In this document: one piece after another, positions 37,257 to 45,712 of the stretch | How the letters are laid out: every line of letters begins with the position of its first letter | Numbering within the stretch: position 1 is the stretch's first letter | Origin: an uncultured Verrucomicrobiae bacterium | Lineage (GTDB): Bacteria > Verrucomicrobiota > Verrucomicrobiia > JADLBR01 > CALLMV01 | NCBI GenBank assembly: GCA_938005615.1 | Contig: CALLMV010000015.1 | Coordinates: 1-46,749, forward strand | Length of the DNA stretch: 46,749 nucleotides | Direction of reading: 5' to 3' | Position numbers and translations under genes: made by a program | The notes under the pieces: generated by a model | What the model saw: the letters and a program-made list of their open reading frames with translations, nothing else | Told to the model about the DNA's origin: nothing | Databases searched by the model: none

Positions 37257-37285
37257 TAGGCGGGTTTTACCCGCCTATTTTTTTT
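37257..37285 (+). terminator. Rho-independent terminator after the pilin pair
   Basis: A perfect 8-bp stem, TAGGCGGG (37257-37264) with CCCGCCTA (37270-37277), encloses loop TTTTA and is followed by eight T residues (37278-37285). It ends the pilin transcript 90 bases before polA. Confidence 0.85.
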
Positions 37286-37374
37286 CTGATAGTCTTTTAT
37301 TAAGTATCAAAAGTAATATCTATAACCGCACTCCTGACTTTCTCTCTGCCCTCTGGGAAGCTCTAATGTGCGGT

Positions 37375-40149
37375 ATGAATCCTAGCACACTTTGGCTGGT
37401 TGACGGCATGGCTCTGGCCTACCGTGCTCACTTTGCATTAGCCAAAAAACCTATTCGCACAGCAACGGGGCTTAACACTTCAGCGATATTTGGTCTTGTA
37501 AACACATTGCTGGATCTACTCGATTCTCACCGCCCAGACCACATCGCAGTTTGTTGGGATACTTCAGAGCCCACACCACGTCATTTGAAATTTCCTGCGT
37601 ATAAAGCACAGCGTCAGCAAATGCCTGAAGAGCTATCCCTCGCGCTTGAGCACCTGCATCGGCTTTTACCTGAGCTCGGTTTTCCATTTGTTTCAGCCCC
37701 TGGTTGGGAGGCTGATGACATCATGGGCACACTAGCCAAGCGAGCCGCCGCCGAGCATTTTACCACTTATCTGGTTAGCTCCGACAAAGACCTCGGCCAA
37801 TTAGTCACACCGCAAATTCTGCTTTACCGCCCGGGTCGCCAGGGCTCGGACGCAGAAATATGGGGCCCCGCAGAAGTTTGTGCGCGTTGGGGCATCAGCT
37901 CGCCAACACAAATTACTGATATGTTGGCCTTGATGGGCGATGCCTCGGATAACATTCCAGGAGTACCAGGTATCGGCGAGAAGACAGCAGCTAAGCTTTT
38001 GGCCCAGTACCACACTTTAGAAGAACTGCTTGACCACACGGAATCTGTCCCCGGCAAGACGGGGGTGCTCCTCCGTCAATATGCTGACCAAGCCCGTCTC
38101 TCTAAAGAACTCGCAACCATCAATTGCAATATTCCATTACAGCTTGAAATTTCGACCTTGGTGCGGTCACAGCCCAATAAAGATGTACTCGCCCAGCACT
38201 TTAGTGAACTCGAATTCAATTCAATTGGCCGCCGCGTCCTGGGCTCCGATTTTCGCACCGGGCGTGGTCATAGTAGACTACCTCGCAATAGAGACCAGCT
38301 TCCGGCGCTGAAATTTTCCATCCAGATCCTGCACAGTACCTCAAAAATTCTTGCCACCATTGAATCGCTACGGGTGCAGTCACCAATAGCAATAATCGCT
38401 CTGCCACACGGAGGGCAGAATACCGACCCTAAGCTGGCAGATCTGGCCGCTCTGGCGCTGGCTACGGCTAACGGCTCGTACAGCTTCACATGGCCCACAG
38501 AAAATGAATCTGATGTGAAGAAAATCATAGAGGCGATAAGCAAACTTCTTGCGGAGCCGCAGCATAGTATCACCGGCCACGACCTCAAGACTACTCTGAC
38601 ACTCCTTCGCTGGAGGGGCATTACCTGTCGCCGACTTGCAGAGGATTGCGAGGTCCTTCAAGCCATACTAGATCAAGACGCCGACCGTAAACTACCACAC
38701 ATGCTAGAGCGCTACCTGGGCTTAAGTGCGGCAGAGCTCGCTAAGGCATTTCCTCCACAGCAATCCACTCAGACTGAAATCTTTTCACACGAAAGCGTAC
38801 TTGGCTGGCAAACTCCTCCCGCACAAGAAACACTCGAATCGATCGCACATCAAGCTTCCTACTGCCTTGCGCTCCATCAAGCCTTGTTGGAGAAATTCAG
38901 CACCACACCCCAACTGCTTCGAGTGGCCCGCGAGATCGAAGCCCCGCTGCTCCACGTACTCGTGGAAATGGAGTACCGGGGAATAGCTTTGGATACGAAC
39001 GTGCTAGGCCAACTTGCAATTTCTATAGATCAAAAACTGGCAGCTCTGGAATTAGAGATCCGCAAAATCGCAGGAACCGAAATCAATATCAACTCTCCCA
39101 AACAGCTCGGTACACTACTCTTTGAAAAACTGACCCTTCTCGATAGACCCCCGCGCACAAAAACCGGTCAGTACTCTACGGACGAAGCCACGCTTGAAAG
39201 CCTCGCCCATGCCCATCCTGTGGTGCCCTCCATCCTAGAACACCGCGAACTTGCCAAACTCAAATCCACCTACATCAATGCACTGCCCCAAGCGTTACAT
39301 CCACGCACAGGACGTCTCCACACCAGCTTTTCCCAAGTGCGAGCGGCCACCGGGCGACTGAGCTCCGAACATCCCAACCTACAAAACATCCCGATCCGTA
39401 CAGAGCTGGGCCGCGCTATTCGCCGGGCCTTTATCCCTTCCCAACCCGGCTGGTTGCTGCTGAGTGCAGATTACTCCCAGATTGAACTTCGCGTCATGGC
39501 TGCGCTCTCAGGGGATTCCGCGATGATTGCGGCCTTCCGGGATGGACTCGACATTCATGCTGCCACGGCCGCGCGCATTCACAATGTCCCGCTTTCAGAT
39601 GTCACACCCGAGATGCGGCGAGCAGCAAAAACAGTAAATTTCGGAATCATCTACGGCATCTCTGCCTTTGGACTCTCCCAGAGGCTAGGCATTCCCCGTG
39701 CACAAGCATCCCGACTCATCAGCGACTACTTTCAAGCGTACCCCGGTGTGCGCAAGTATATGGACAAGGCTGTGGAAATGGCTCGTGAACGCGGATACGC
39801 GGAAACACTCACCGGACGTCGCCGCTCCATCCCCGAGATCAACTCCTCCCACGCTTCTACACGCTCTGCTGCCGAACGTATTGCCATCAACACCCCTATC
39901 CAAGGTACAGCGGCTGACATGATCAAACGAGCCATGATCCACCTGGAAGGTGAACTTTGCCAAACGGCACTAGAAGCCCGACTGCTCCTACAAGTACACG
40001 ATGAGCTGCTTCTTGAAGTCTCCCCCCATGCCCTTGCCGCCGCGGAGGCAGTCACCCGCAGAGCAATGATTGAGGCACTGCCTTTGCCCAACGATGTGCC
40101 CCTAGCTGTGGATTGCGGCCACGGGCCAGACTGGTTTTCTGCACACTAA
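37375..40149 (+). CDS. polA: DNA polymerase I
   Basis: PolA fills gaps and removes Okazaki primers. The 924-residue protein has three parts. The 5'-nuclease domain (1-300) shows GWEADDIMGTLAKRA, SSDKDLGQLV and GDASDNIPGVPGIGEKTAAK. The middle part (about 310-520) should be the 3'-5' exonuclease, but the DxE motif and other catalytic acids are not recognisable (IAIIALPHGGQNTD in place of motif I), so proofreading is probably lost, as in Taq. The polymerase domain carries motif A (DYSQIELRVMAALSGD), motif B (RRAAKTVNFGIIYGISAFG) and motif C (VHDELLLEV). ATG 37375 is preferred; ATG 37366 is also possible. The + strand is C-rich here, unlike most of the window. Confidence 0.94.
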   Translation: MNPSTLWLVDGMALAYRAHFALAKKPIRTATGLNTSAIFGLVNTLLDLLDSHRPDHIAVCWDTSEPTPRHLKFPAYKAQRQQMPEELSLALEHLHRLLPELGFPFVSAPGWEADDIMGTLAKRAAAEHFTTYLVSSDKDLGQLVTPQILLYRPGRQGSDAEIWGPAEVCARWGISSPTQITDMLALMGDASDNIPGVPGIGEKTAAKLLAQYHTLEELLDHTESVPGKTGVLLRQYADQARLSKELATINCNIPLQLEISTLVRSQPNKDVLAQHFSELEFNSIGRRVLGSDFRTGRGHSRLPRNRDQLPALKFSIQILHSTSKILATIESLRVQSPIAIIALPHGGQNTDPKLADLAALALATANGSYSFTWPTENESDVKKIIEAISKLLAEPQHSITGHDLKTTLTLLRWRGITCRRLAEDCEVLQAILDQDADRKLPHMLERYLGLSAAELAKAFPPQQSTQTEIFSHESVLGWQTPPAQETLESIAHQASYCLALHQALLEKFSTTPQLLRVAREIEAPLLHVLVEMEYRGIALDTNVLGQLAISIDQKLAALELEIRKIAGTEININSPKQLGTLLFEKLTLLDRPPRTKTGQYSTDEATLESLAHAHPVVPSILEHRELAKLKSTYINALPQALHPRTGRLHTSFSQVRAATGRLSSEHPNLQNIPIRTELGRAIRRAFIPSQPGWLLLSADYSQIELRVMAALSGDSAMIAAFRDGLDIHAATAARIHNVPLSDVTPEMRRAAKTVNFGIIYGISAFGLSQRLGIPRAQASRLISDYFQAYPGVRKYMDKAVEMARERGYAETLTGRRRSIPEINSSHASTRSAAERIAINTPIQGTAADMIKRAMIHLEGELCQTALEARLLLQVHDELLLEVSPHALAAAEAVTRRAMIEALPLPNDVPLAVDCGHGPDWFSAH

Positions 40150-40215
40150 TAAAGTGTAACTCAAAAATTTAATATGCACTATATAACACAATACATAGCT
40201 TATGCTACACTTTAT
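40149..40215. repeat. 10-bp inverted repeat after polA
   Basis: ATAAAGTGTA (40149-40158) and TACACTTTAT (40206-40215) are perfect reverse complements across 47 AT-rich bases. The left arm starts inside the polA stop codon. No T run follows, so it is not a typical terminator. Confidence 0.5.
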
Positions 40216-40307
40216 AACTAAATTATAAAAACCAGAAAAAAATCACGCTATACAAGTCCTCTATTATACACTTGTGCTTAAGCCCGTTTCCGCATGATAA
40301 CATCCCC

Positions 40308-40910
40308 ATGCAACTTGAATTTCCCGATGTTGAATACGAGGCTTTCATCTTTGATTGTGATGGCACCCTGGCCGACTCTATGCCCGTGCATTACCATGCT
40401 TGGTGCCGCGCTATCGAAAAATTCGCACCAGGAAAAACTATGCCTCAAGAGTTGTTTTATCACTTGGGAGGCATGCCCACGCGCCGTGTCGCGGAGATTG
40501 TGGGTTTGGAACTCGAGGCCAACTACGACCCGGATGAAGTGGCCGAATACAAGGAGCGAGAGTATCTTAATCTACTTCATACAGTGCGGCCGATCGAGTC
40601 TGTGCTGTCCTTCGCCCGGAGCATGCACGCTCAGGGGCGGCCAGTCAGTGTAGCCTCCGGCGGCATGCCGCATGTCGTACGCCTTACTCTGGAGCTGATT
40701 GGCGCGAAGGAGATTTTCCCCGATGATATGATTATTACTGCTGCTGATGTGGCCGAGGGCAAACCGGCGCCAGATATGTTTCTTTTGGCGGCAAAGCGCA
40801 TGGGTGTGGAGCCTTCCGCATGCCTGGTCTTTGAAGACGGGGAGATGGGATTTCGTGCAGCAATTGCCGCTGGTATGGGCTTGGTGAAAGTGCCTTCGCG
40901 TGTGGATTAA
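40308..40910 (+). CDS. HAD-superfamily phosphatase (YqaB / beta-phosphoglucomutase-like)
   Basis: A 200-residue HAD hydrolase of subfamily I. Motif I is FIFDCDGTLADSMPVHYHAW, with the nucleophile Asp near residue 15; motif II is the Ser in VSVASGGMPHVV; the Lys is in EGKPAPDMFLLAAKRMG; and motif III/IV is LVFEDGEMGFRAA. The helical cap between residues 25 and 90 (GGMPTRRVAEIVG) fits the beta-phosphoglucomutase / fructose-1-phosphatase group. The substrate is likely a sugar phosphate, not determined. ATG 40308 is the start fitting the family. It stands alone after polA, convergent with the FHA gene. Confidence 0.85.
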   Translation: MQLEFPDVEYEAFIFDCDGTLADSMPVHYHAWCRAIEKFAPGKTMPQELFYHLGGMPTRRVAEIVGLELEANYDPDEVAEYKEREYLNLLHTVRPIESVLSFARSMHAQGRPVSVASGGMPHVVRLTLELIGAKEIFPDDMIITAADVAEGKPAPDMFLLAAKRMGVEPSACLVFEDGEMGFRAAIAAGMGLVKVPSRVD

Positions 40911-40935
40911 GGCCGGCCTTTTCAGGGCTGCAAAA

Positions 40936-41436
40936 TTAACTGATAAAACGAAAGACCACAAAGCCAACTGCGAGCACGGCAGCTACGGCAAGTGCGGCGT
41001 TAGCCATATCCAGAGGCTTAGAAGAGCTCTCTTCAGTCTTGCGACCGAAGGGCGAGTGGTTCGTGAAGTTGGGCGGCAATGTACTTTCCGAGGCCATGTG
41101 GAAGTCCCGTCCACTCGAGGGATCAGGCAGCGGGACACCGCCCGCTCCCGTCGTGGAGTAGTATGTGGCCTGAATGTAGCCGAAGTAAACCACATCACCG
41201 GACTTAAGCAGATGCTCTGAGACTTTTGTTCCATTGACGGAAGTGCCGTTTGTGGAGTTGTTGTCGCGGACGAGGTAATCGCCGCCTTGTTTAATAAGCA
41301 CCGCATGGTGTCCAGAGACGGAGCCATGTTCGATCTGGATATCGTTGCCCTCAATGCGACCAACGGTAATTTCTGGTTTGGTCAGCTCGTACTCTTTAGT
41401 GGGTAGCACGTCAGACTGGATGGTGAGCGTAGGCAT
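40936..41436 (-). CDS. FHA-domain protein with C-terminal membrane anchor
   Basis: A 166-residue protein. The forkhead-associated domain fills residues 1-95: TVGRIEGNDIQIEHGSVSGHH, in adjoining blocks, and LVRDNNSTNGTSVNG, with the conserved Arg, Ser, His and Asn-Gly that bind phosphothreonine. A Pro/Ser-rich linker follows, then one hydrophobic helix at the very C-terminus (ANAALAVAAVLAVGFVVFRF), which suggests a tail-anchored inner-membrane protein with the FHA domain in the cytosol. No kinase, phosphatase or secretion gene is near, so the partner is unknown. It is followed leftward by the HAD gene end, 25 bases away. Confidence 0.85.
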   Translation of the reverse strand: MPTLTIQSDVLPTKEYELTKPEITVGRIEGNDIQIEHGSVSGHHAVLIKQGGDYLVRDNNSTNGTSVNGTKVSEHLLKSGDVVYFGYIQATYYSTTGAGGVPLPDPSSGRDFHMASESTLPPNFTNHSPFGRKTEESSSKPLDMANAALAVAAVLAVGFVVFRFIS

Positions 41437-42028
41437 AATCCAATACTTCTCCGAACGATCTGCTGTGGCAAGTCAAAACCTAAGAGGATTTTAGCTAGAA
41501 AATGATCGAAATTCATCTGTAATTTAGAACTCTAAGTCGACAAATTTAACTTTATCAAGGATATTACTCAAAATCCACATTAAGATAAACTTAGCAACTT
41601 GCATAAATTTTACGCTGAGTAGCTCAGTACAGGCTCAACTTACTTCTAGCTACATTATTTATCATTTAATTCTCCGACTCCTCCTGCTACATTTTCATAC
41701 TTCATGCCTTCAGGGATAATCAACATCTTAAATATTGCTTTAAACTGGCTACCAGCTATTGCTCCTTAATCGGAACCGAATTAGAGCTCTACTCTACAGC
41801 TTCTAGTCCACCTAACACCAGCCTAGGCCTGAGATTTGGGGGTTAATAAGTTATGCCTGTTGCATTGCACCCAGGACTCGATAGTTTTTGACGCTTACAT
41901 GGTTTCTGCAGGTTACATTGGATTTGATTATGAAATATTCATAAATACAGGTTCAGGCTTTGTACCTTGCGGCGGGGGTAGTGTGACGGATCTCAAGGAA
42001 GTTAGGGGTCAGAAGTTAGAGGAAGTTA
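41437..42028. other. 592-bp gap without a recognised gene
   Basis: AT-rich sequence upstream of the FHA gene, with no credible coding frame in either strand. The FHA promoter must lie at its left end. Two direct copies of GGAAGTTAGGGGTCAG close the right end beside the mobile element. Confidence 0.5.
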
Positions 42029-42036
42029 GGGGTCAG
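41997..42036 (+). repeat. Direct repeat beside the IS200-like element
   Basis: GGAAGTTAGGGGTCAG occurs at 41997-42012 and 42021-42036, a 24-base period. The second copy runs into the left inverted end, so the end sequence GGGGTCAG is partly tandemly copied outside the element. Confidence 0.7.
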
Positions 42037-42050
42037 GCTGTAAAATGTTA
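42029..42050. repeat. Left inverted end of the IS200-like element
   Basis: Begins GGGGTCAGGCTG and ends ATGTTA. Its last three bases, TTA, are the complement of the transposase TAA stop. Confidence 0.85.
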
Positions 42051-43091
42051 CTTTTTAGCCCATTCCCGCAAATTTTCAGGCCATTTGCGCACCTTCTCAG
42101 CGTTTCTTCTCAAGCGCCAAAGATGTTGCCTGACGTTGGCCGCACTCTTCATGTGCAGTTTTTGGTTGATCCACTCCATGCTCATTATTGTGGTTCGGGC
42201 AATCCTGCTGGCAATTGCGATCTTTCGCCAGTCGCACCCTGCCAGCTCAGACAGTTGGCTTTCTTTCAGGCCCACAATCCGCAACCCTTCAGCCAACAAT
42301 CTCTCGGCTTCCATCTGACCGTGGGCTTTACGTTCTTGGCTGTGCCGATAGCTCCAGTGGCGATCTTTTTTGATGGTGCTTTCTCCTATCCTGAGCACTT
42401 TCTCGGAAAATGCCTGACTGCCCCAATACCATCCTCGGCGCAAGTGACTACATCTTGCATCAGCTTCTGCCGGCAGCGTGGGAATTCCCGCTCGTTCCAT
42501 GCCTTCCTCCAGGATTCGTTGGTCTAGTCGTTCAACAAACCTTCTGCGTCCAGCTACCGAATCGGAGAACCCAAATGCGGCTAATCCATCCTGCGCGGCC
42601 AGCCACTTTGCTCGCCGAGTCGGGGGAAGCGCGTAGCCACCGGCCACGCTACTCCAAGGGTAACCTAAAATCCCCATCGGTTTTCCTTTTGCACTTCGCA
42701 GAAGCCCCGCCCGGGCCGGATTGAGGTGTATGTAGTCCACCAATGTCTGGTAATAGTAGGCCGAGTTTTCCACCAAAACAGATTTGTAGCGGTCGCCAAA
42801 CACTCGACCCCACAAACCATGGCGCACATTAAAACGACGTGTGTAGGTGTTCTGCAGCCATTTCATACCTTCGACCAAGTTGGGCTCTGGGGTTTCGACC
42901 AGTAAGTGGTAGTGGTTTGTCATCAGGACCCAGGCGTGGATGTGCCATCCGGTTTTGGCACAAGTCTCAGCAAGCACCTGAAGAAAAAACTTCCGATCAC
43001 TCTCATCGTGGTAAATCGCTTCCCGGCGGTTACCTCGAGCCATGACGTGATAAAACGCACCAGCAAAATTGATCCGTATGCTTCTGGCCAT
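42048..43091 (-). CDS. REP-associated tyrosine transposase (IS200/Y1 family)
   Basis: A 347-residue Y1 transposase that cuts and joins single-stranded DNA. The HUH metal site is in LMTNHYHLLVETPEPNLV near residue 60, and the catalytic Tyr is likely in YYYQTLVDYIHLNPARAG near residue 115. It begins ARSIRINFAGAFYHVMARGN, the family start, and IYHDESDRKFFLQVL follows. The C-terminal half (about 200-347) is helical and basic, longer than IS200 TnpA (about 150), typical of RAYTs that act on REP sequences. The gene is intact. Genes of this type may be domesticated rather than freely mobile. Confidence 0.92.
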   Translation of the reverse strand: MARSIRINFAGAFYHVMARGNRREAIYHDESDRKFFLQVLAETCAKTGWHIHAWVLMTNHYHLLVETPEPNLVEGMKWLQNTYTRRFNVRHGLWGRVFGDRYKSVLVENSAYYYQTLVDYIHLNPARAGLLRSAKGKPMGILGYPWSSVAGGYALPPTRRAKWLAAQDGLAAFGFSDSVAGRRRFVERLDQRILEEGMERAGIPTLPAEADARCSHLRRGWYWGSQAFSEKVLRIGESTIKKDRHWSYRHSQERKAHGQMEAERLLAEGLRIVGLKESQLSELAGCDWRKIAIASRIARTTIMSMEWINQKLHMKSAANVRQHLWRLRRNAEKVRKWPENLREWAKK

Positions 43092-43132
43092 GACGCTACT
43101 AAATAATACCCTCGTAAGAGGATTTGCAATAA

Positions 43133-43154
43133 TAACATTTTACAGCCTGACCCC
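43133..43154. repeat. Right inverted end of the IS200-like element
   Basis: Reads TAACATTTTACAGCCTG onward to CCCC, the exact reverse complement of the left end. A T run follows at 43155, so it may also serve as a weak terminator for rightward transcription. Confidence 0.85.
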
Positions 43155-43511
43155 TTTTTTTAAGAAAAATACTAAACATACTCGGATAAAATTTTAAAAG
43201 ACTTATTTCTTATAGATCTCCAATATAATTAATTTATGAAATTCGAGCATAACAAATTTATAACCTAATTATTTAATATATCTATGAGTCACTTTCATGG
43301 TATAATATTTTATTCATTTACTTTTCGTGAGAATCCATAACATATTCTCTCATAACTCATCAACCCTCTGAAAAGGTCGCAATTAATTAATTCGGTAATT
43401 TTTTTTAATAATATTTTTCCATCCGTTGTTTTTACGCTTTTGAAGTAATGCAAAAGAAAATGTAGAAATACTTTTTGTTGACGCTGTTGAAGTGCTTTTT
43501 ACAAAGTAAGT
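43155..43511. other. 357-bp AT-rich gap without a gene
   Basis: Very AT-rich, with no credible frame. It should contain the promoter of the following two-gene unit; TTGACG (43478-43483) is a possible -35 element, but no convincing -10 follows at the usual distance. Confidence 0.4.
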
Positions 43512-44609
43512 GTGCACTCGGACAAGCAAAGCCTTTTCGATAATCTGACTAAAATTACGATGGTTACTGTTTTTTTGTGGGGCAGCGATGGGTCAGCCCC
43601 GGCAGCGGAAATTTGCTGGGCCTTGGAGCATCACCTGCCTTCGCAGGAGGAAGAGTTAGATGCCCATAAAAGTCATTTCTATTTTGGAATTGGCCGCCGG
43701 TATTTCAACTTTCCCTCAAAAGATTCCGACATCACTCGCATCACGCAACTTCAGGAAATCTTCGAGGAGGACGGCGAGCCCGCCGTCATTGAAGCTCCAG
43801 CCGGAACCGTTTGGGATTTGAGGGAAGTGTGGAGCCTTCCTGATGCTTCGCTGCTGATCTGGCGGGCCACTACTGGAAGTGGCCCCGTTTGGCAATTTGT
43901 TAAAGGGTTGCCGCTGGAAGTCCTTACTCAAGTGCCCGCCGAGAAGCGCGATGGCCTCACCGTGGCACAGATTCAATACAATCGGCTTTCCTTTAATGGC
44001 CCCATTCCCGAAGCTCTTCAGCCATACCTCTCCGTCATCAGCCCGATTCGGTCGGGAGATGTCGCGTGGTTTGAACTGATGCTTGCCGAGCACAGGGACG
44101 ATTTGGTGGACTCCGACATACGGGTTATTGAGATAGCTGCTAATCCTCAACCTGACCGCGAGTCAGCAAAGGCGGCTGAGACGGCGCACCGGTGGGTCAA
44201 TCAGCCGCGGTTGCCTTTTCGTGCGGAGGACCTTACTGGAAAGTGGAGGGTGCGCTCATTGCAAGGGAGCTTGGGTCTCTGTGTTCTTTATCCCTATTTT
44301 AATGCCGAGTTCCGAACAGAAAACGGGCGGCTGATTTTCCAGAAAACTACCGGTTCTCAACGCCGCATGGGATGGCTTCTGCCTTATCGGAATGATTGCA
44401 TGATTTTCTTGGGAGCGCGAACAGTCAACGATGATCCTCCACTCCATTATTCTCGGCTCGACCCGACGATTCCAGCCACTTCCCCCCGCAAAGAATCCGA
44501 TTCTTGGGGGGCCCTCTACCGGATCGGCGATAACCAGTATCTCATGGTTTTAGACGTGGTTGTCGGCCAGGAATTCGAGCTTTATGAAATTATCCCTCGG
44601 CAGTCGTAA
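43512..44609 (+). CDS. Uncharacterised protein, C-terminal domain resembling DUF4893
   Basis: A 365-residue protein whose function I do not know. The N-terminal 45 residues contain a weakly hydrophobic stretch (ITMVTVFLWGSDGSAPAAE) that could be an export signal with cleavage after Ala. The middle part (about 60-230) is acidic. The last 120 residues (LTGKWRVRSLQ; FQKTTGSQRRMGWL; IFLGARTV; WGALYRIGDNQYLMV; FELYEIIPR) resemble DUF4893, a family of unknown function; this is from memory and unchecked. The GTG 43512 start is uncertain; ATG 43560 is possible. Its end overlaps the next gene by 26 bases in another frame, so the two are probably coupled. Confidence 0.6.
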   Translation: MHSDKQSLFDNLTKITMVTVFLWGSDGSAPAAEICWALEHHLPSQEEELDAHKSHFYFGIGRRYFNFPSKDSDITRITQLQEIFEEDGEPAVIEAPAGTVWDLREVWSLPDASLLIWRATTGSGPVWQFVKGLPLEVLTQVPAEKRDGLTVAQIQYNRLSFNGPIPEALQPYLSVISPIRSGDVAWFELMLAEHRDDLVDSDIRVIEIAANPQPDRESAKAAETAHRWVNQPRLPFRAEDLTGKWRVRSLQGSLGLCVLYPYFNAEFRTENGRLIFQKTTGSQRRMGWLLPYRNDCMIFLGARTVNDDPPLHYSRLDPTIPATSPRKESDSWGALYRIGDNQYLMVLDVVVGQEFELYEIIPRQS

Positions 44610-45543
44610 GTTAGTGAAGCTCATTTTTTTTCTTCTGACGGTCGCTGCATTAGCCCTTGCACACTTGGTCTCAGCCTACCTGGTTACGCTTATTGCAAGA
44701 CAGAACAATACACCTTTCCTCCTTGGCTTAGCAGAAAATCTGCGATTCCCTTCGCAATTTTTCCCACGATGGGTTGGCGAGAATGACTGGATTTTCCTCC
44801 CTGCCTTCTTTCTCAGTTCTTTTCTGTTTTGGACAGCCTTAGTGGGCTTGGGAGTCCTAGCCTACCGATGGGGAGGAATCAAAGGAACTGCGCTTTGGTG
44901 TCTGGTATTACTGACGTTTTTCTTCACGTTCTGGTGGAAGCATGCCAACCCGCCGCCCAATTGGAACACCCAGGCACATCGCTACCTGGAGGATTTCTAC
45001 TTTTTCCTGCCGGAGCCTCTCATCGAATCCCAGATCGAAAATGATAAATACCAAACCGTTTTTCGTAGCATGCATCCCGATAAACGATTTCGTCTACCCG
45101 CTACACGGCGATGGTATTGGAAGTATCGAGTCACCTTGTCGGGATTCCCGGAATACAACGCCGCGGTCGTCGCGACGCCTGCAAGTGCAGCAGCCACTCG
45201 CGGGGATTTCCTTAAACACGTTGCGGACCAAGCTGGAGGGCCTAGCTGGGTGTCGTCCAACTGGAAACAAGTCTCCGAAACCGATCGGTGGATTTTGGAA
45301 ACAGCCACTCCCAACAGAACCTCAAAAGCTTCTTCAGAAAAGAACCGCCTGATCCGAGTTGTGGCCAAATCCCCTTCCAACGGCGTTTGGATCGGGTTGG
45401 TCGCCCGGGAAAAAACAATGGCCCGGGACATCGCCACCCGTATCGTCGAGCGTGCCATGGAGTCCGTGCATCCCTTAACTGAAGAAGCGGACCCCCTCCC
45501 AGCTCCCGCTGCGTCGGCTTCTCCAGAATCCGATAATCCGTGA
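44584..45543 (+). CDS. Uncharacterised membrane protein with a large soluble domain
   Basis: A 319-residue protein with three likely membrane segments near residues 10-35 (LIFFLLTVAALALAHLVSA), 58-85 (FLPAFFLSSFLFWTALVGLG) and 95-115 (LWCLVLLTFFFTFWW), then a soluble domain of about 200 residues and a Pro/Ala/Ser-rich tail. No enzyme motif is recognised. The soluble part has conserved-looking aromatic and charged stretches (RFRLPATRRWYWKYRVTL; GGPSWVSSNWKQV). ATG 44584 is chosen, with AGGAA about 11 bases upstream, since it fits a normal membrane protein start; the frame is open 24 bases further. It overlaps the upstream unknown gene, so they may act together in the envelope. Confidence 0.6.
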   Translation: MKLSLGSRKLVKLIFFLLTVAALALAHLVSAYLVTLIARQNNTPFLLGLAENLRFPSQFFPRWVGENDWIFLPAFFLSSFLFWTALVGLGVLAYRWGGIKGTALWCLVLLTFFFTFWWKHANPPPNWNTQAHRYLEDFYFFLPEPLIESQIENDKYQTVFRSMHPDKRFRLPATRRWYWKYRVTLSGFPEYNAAVVATPASAAATRGDFLKHVADQAGGPSWVSSNWKQVSETDRWILETATPNRTSKASSEKNRLIRVVAKSPSNGVWIGLVAREKTMARDIATRIVERAMESVHPLTEEADPLPAPAASASPESDNP

Positions 45544-45712
45544 ACTCAATGTTACAGTATTTCAACAGGAGCATGTTTCCTGCTGCGTGCATAAAGGGCC
45601 GTAGCTAGTCGTGTAAGAACATGTTCACTTTCTTAGTTCAAAAAGATTCTTAAAACTGAGATAAGAACCAATCAGAAAAGGATAAGTCTGGGACTTCAAG
45701 AAAAACGACTCG

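Larger units (their letters stand above)
42029..43154. mobile_element. IS200-like / RAYT element, complete, 1126 bp
   Basis: A transposase gene is enclosed by perfect 22-bp inverted ends at 42029-42050 and 43133-43154. The left end begins GGGGTCAGGCTGTAAAATG on the + strand; the right end is its reverse complement. GGGGTCAG ends are common around REP-associated tyrosine transposases. The transposase stop codon lies inside the left end and its start is 41 bases from the right end. No obvious target duplication is seen, as expected for this single-strand transposition family. It sits between the FHA gene and the accessory genes further right. Confidence 0.85.

Noticed and set aside
41836-42318. 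160-codon plus-strand open frame across the left end of the IS200-like element
   Set aside because: It starts in gene-free DNA, crosses the inverted end and continues antisense to the transposase.
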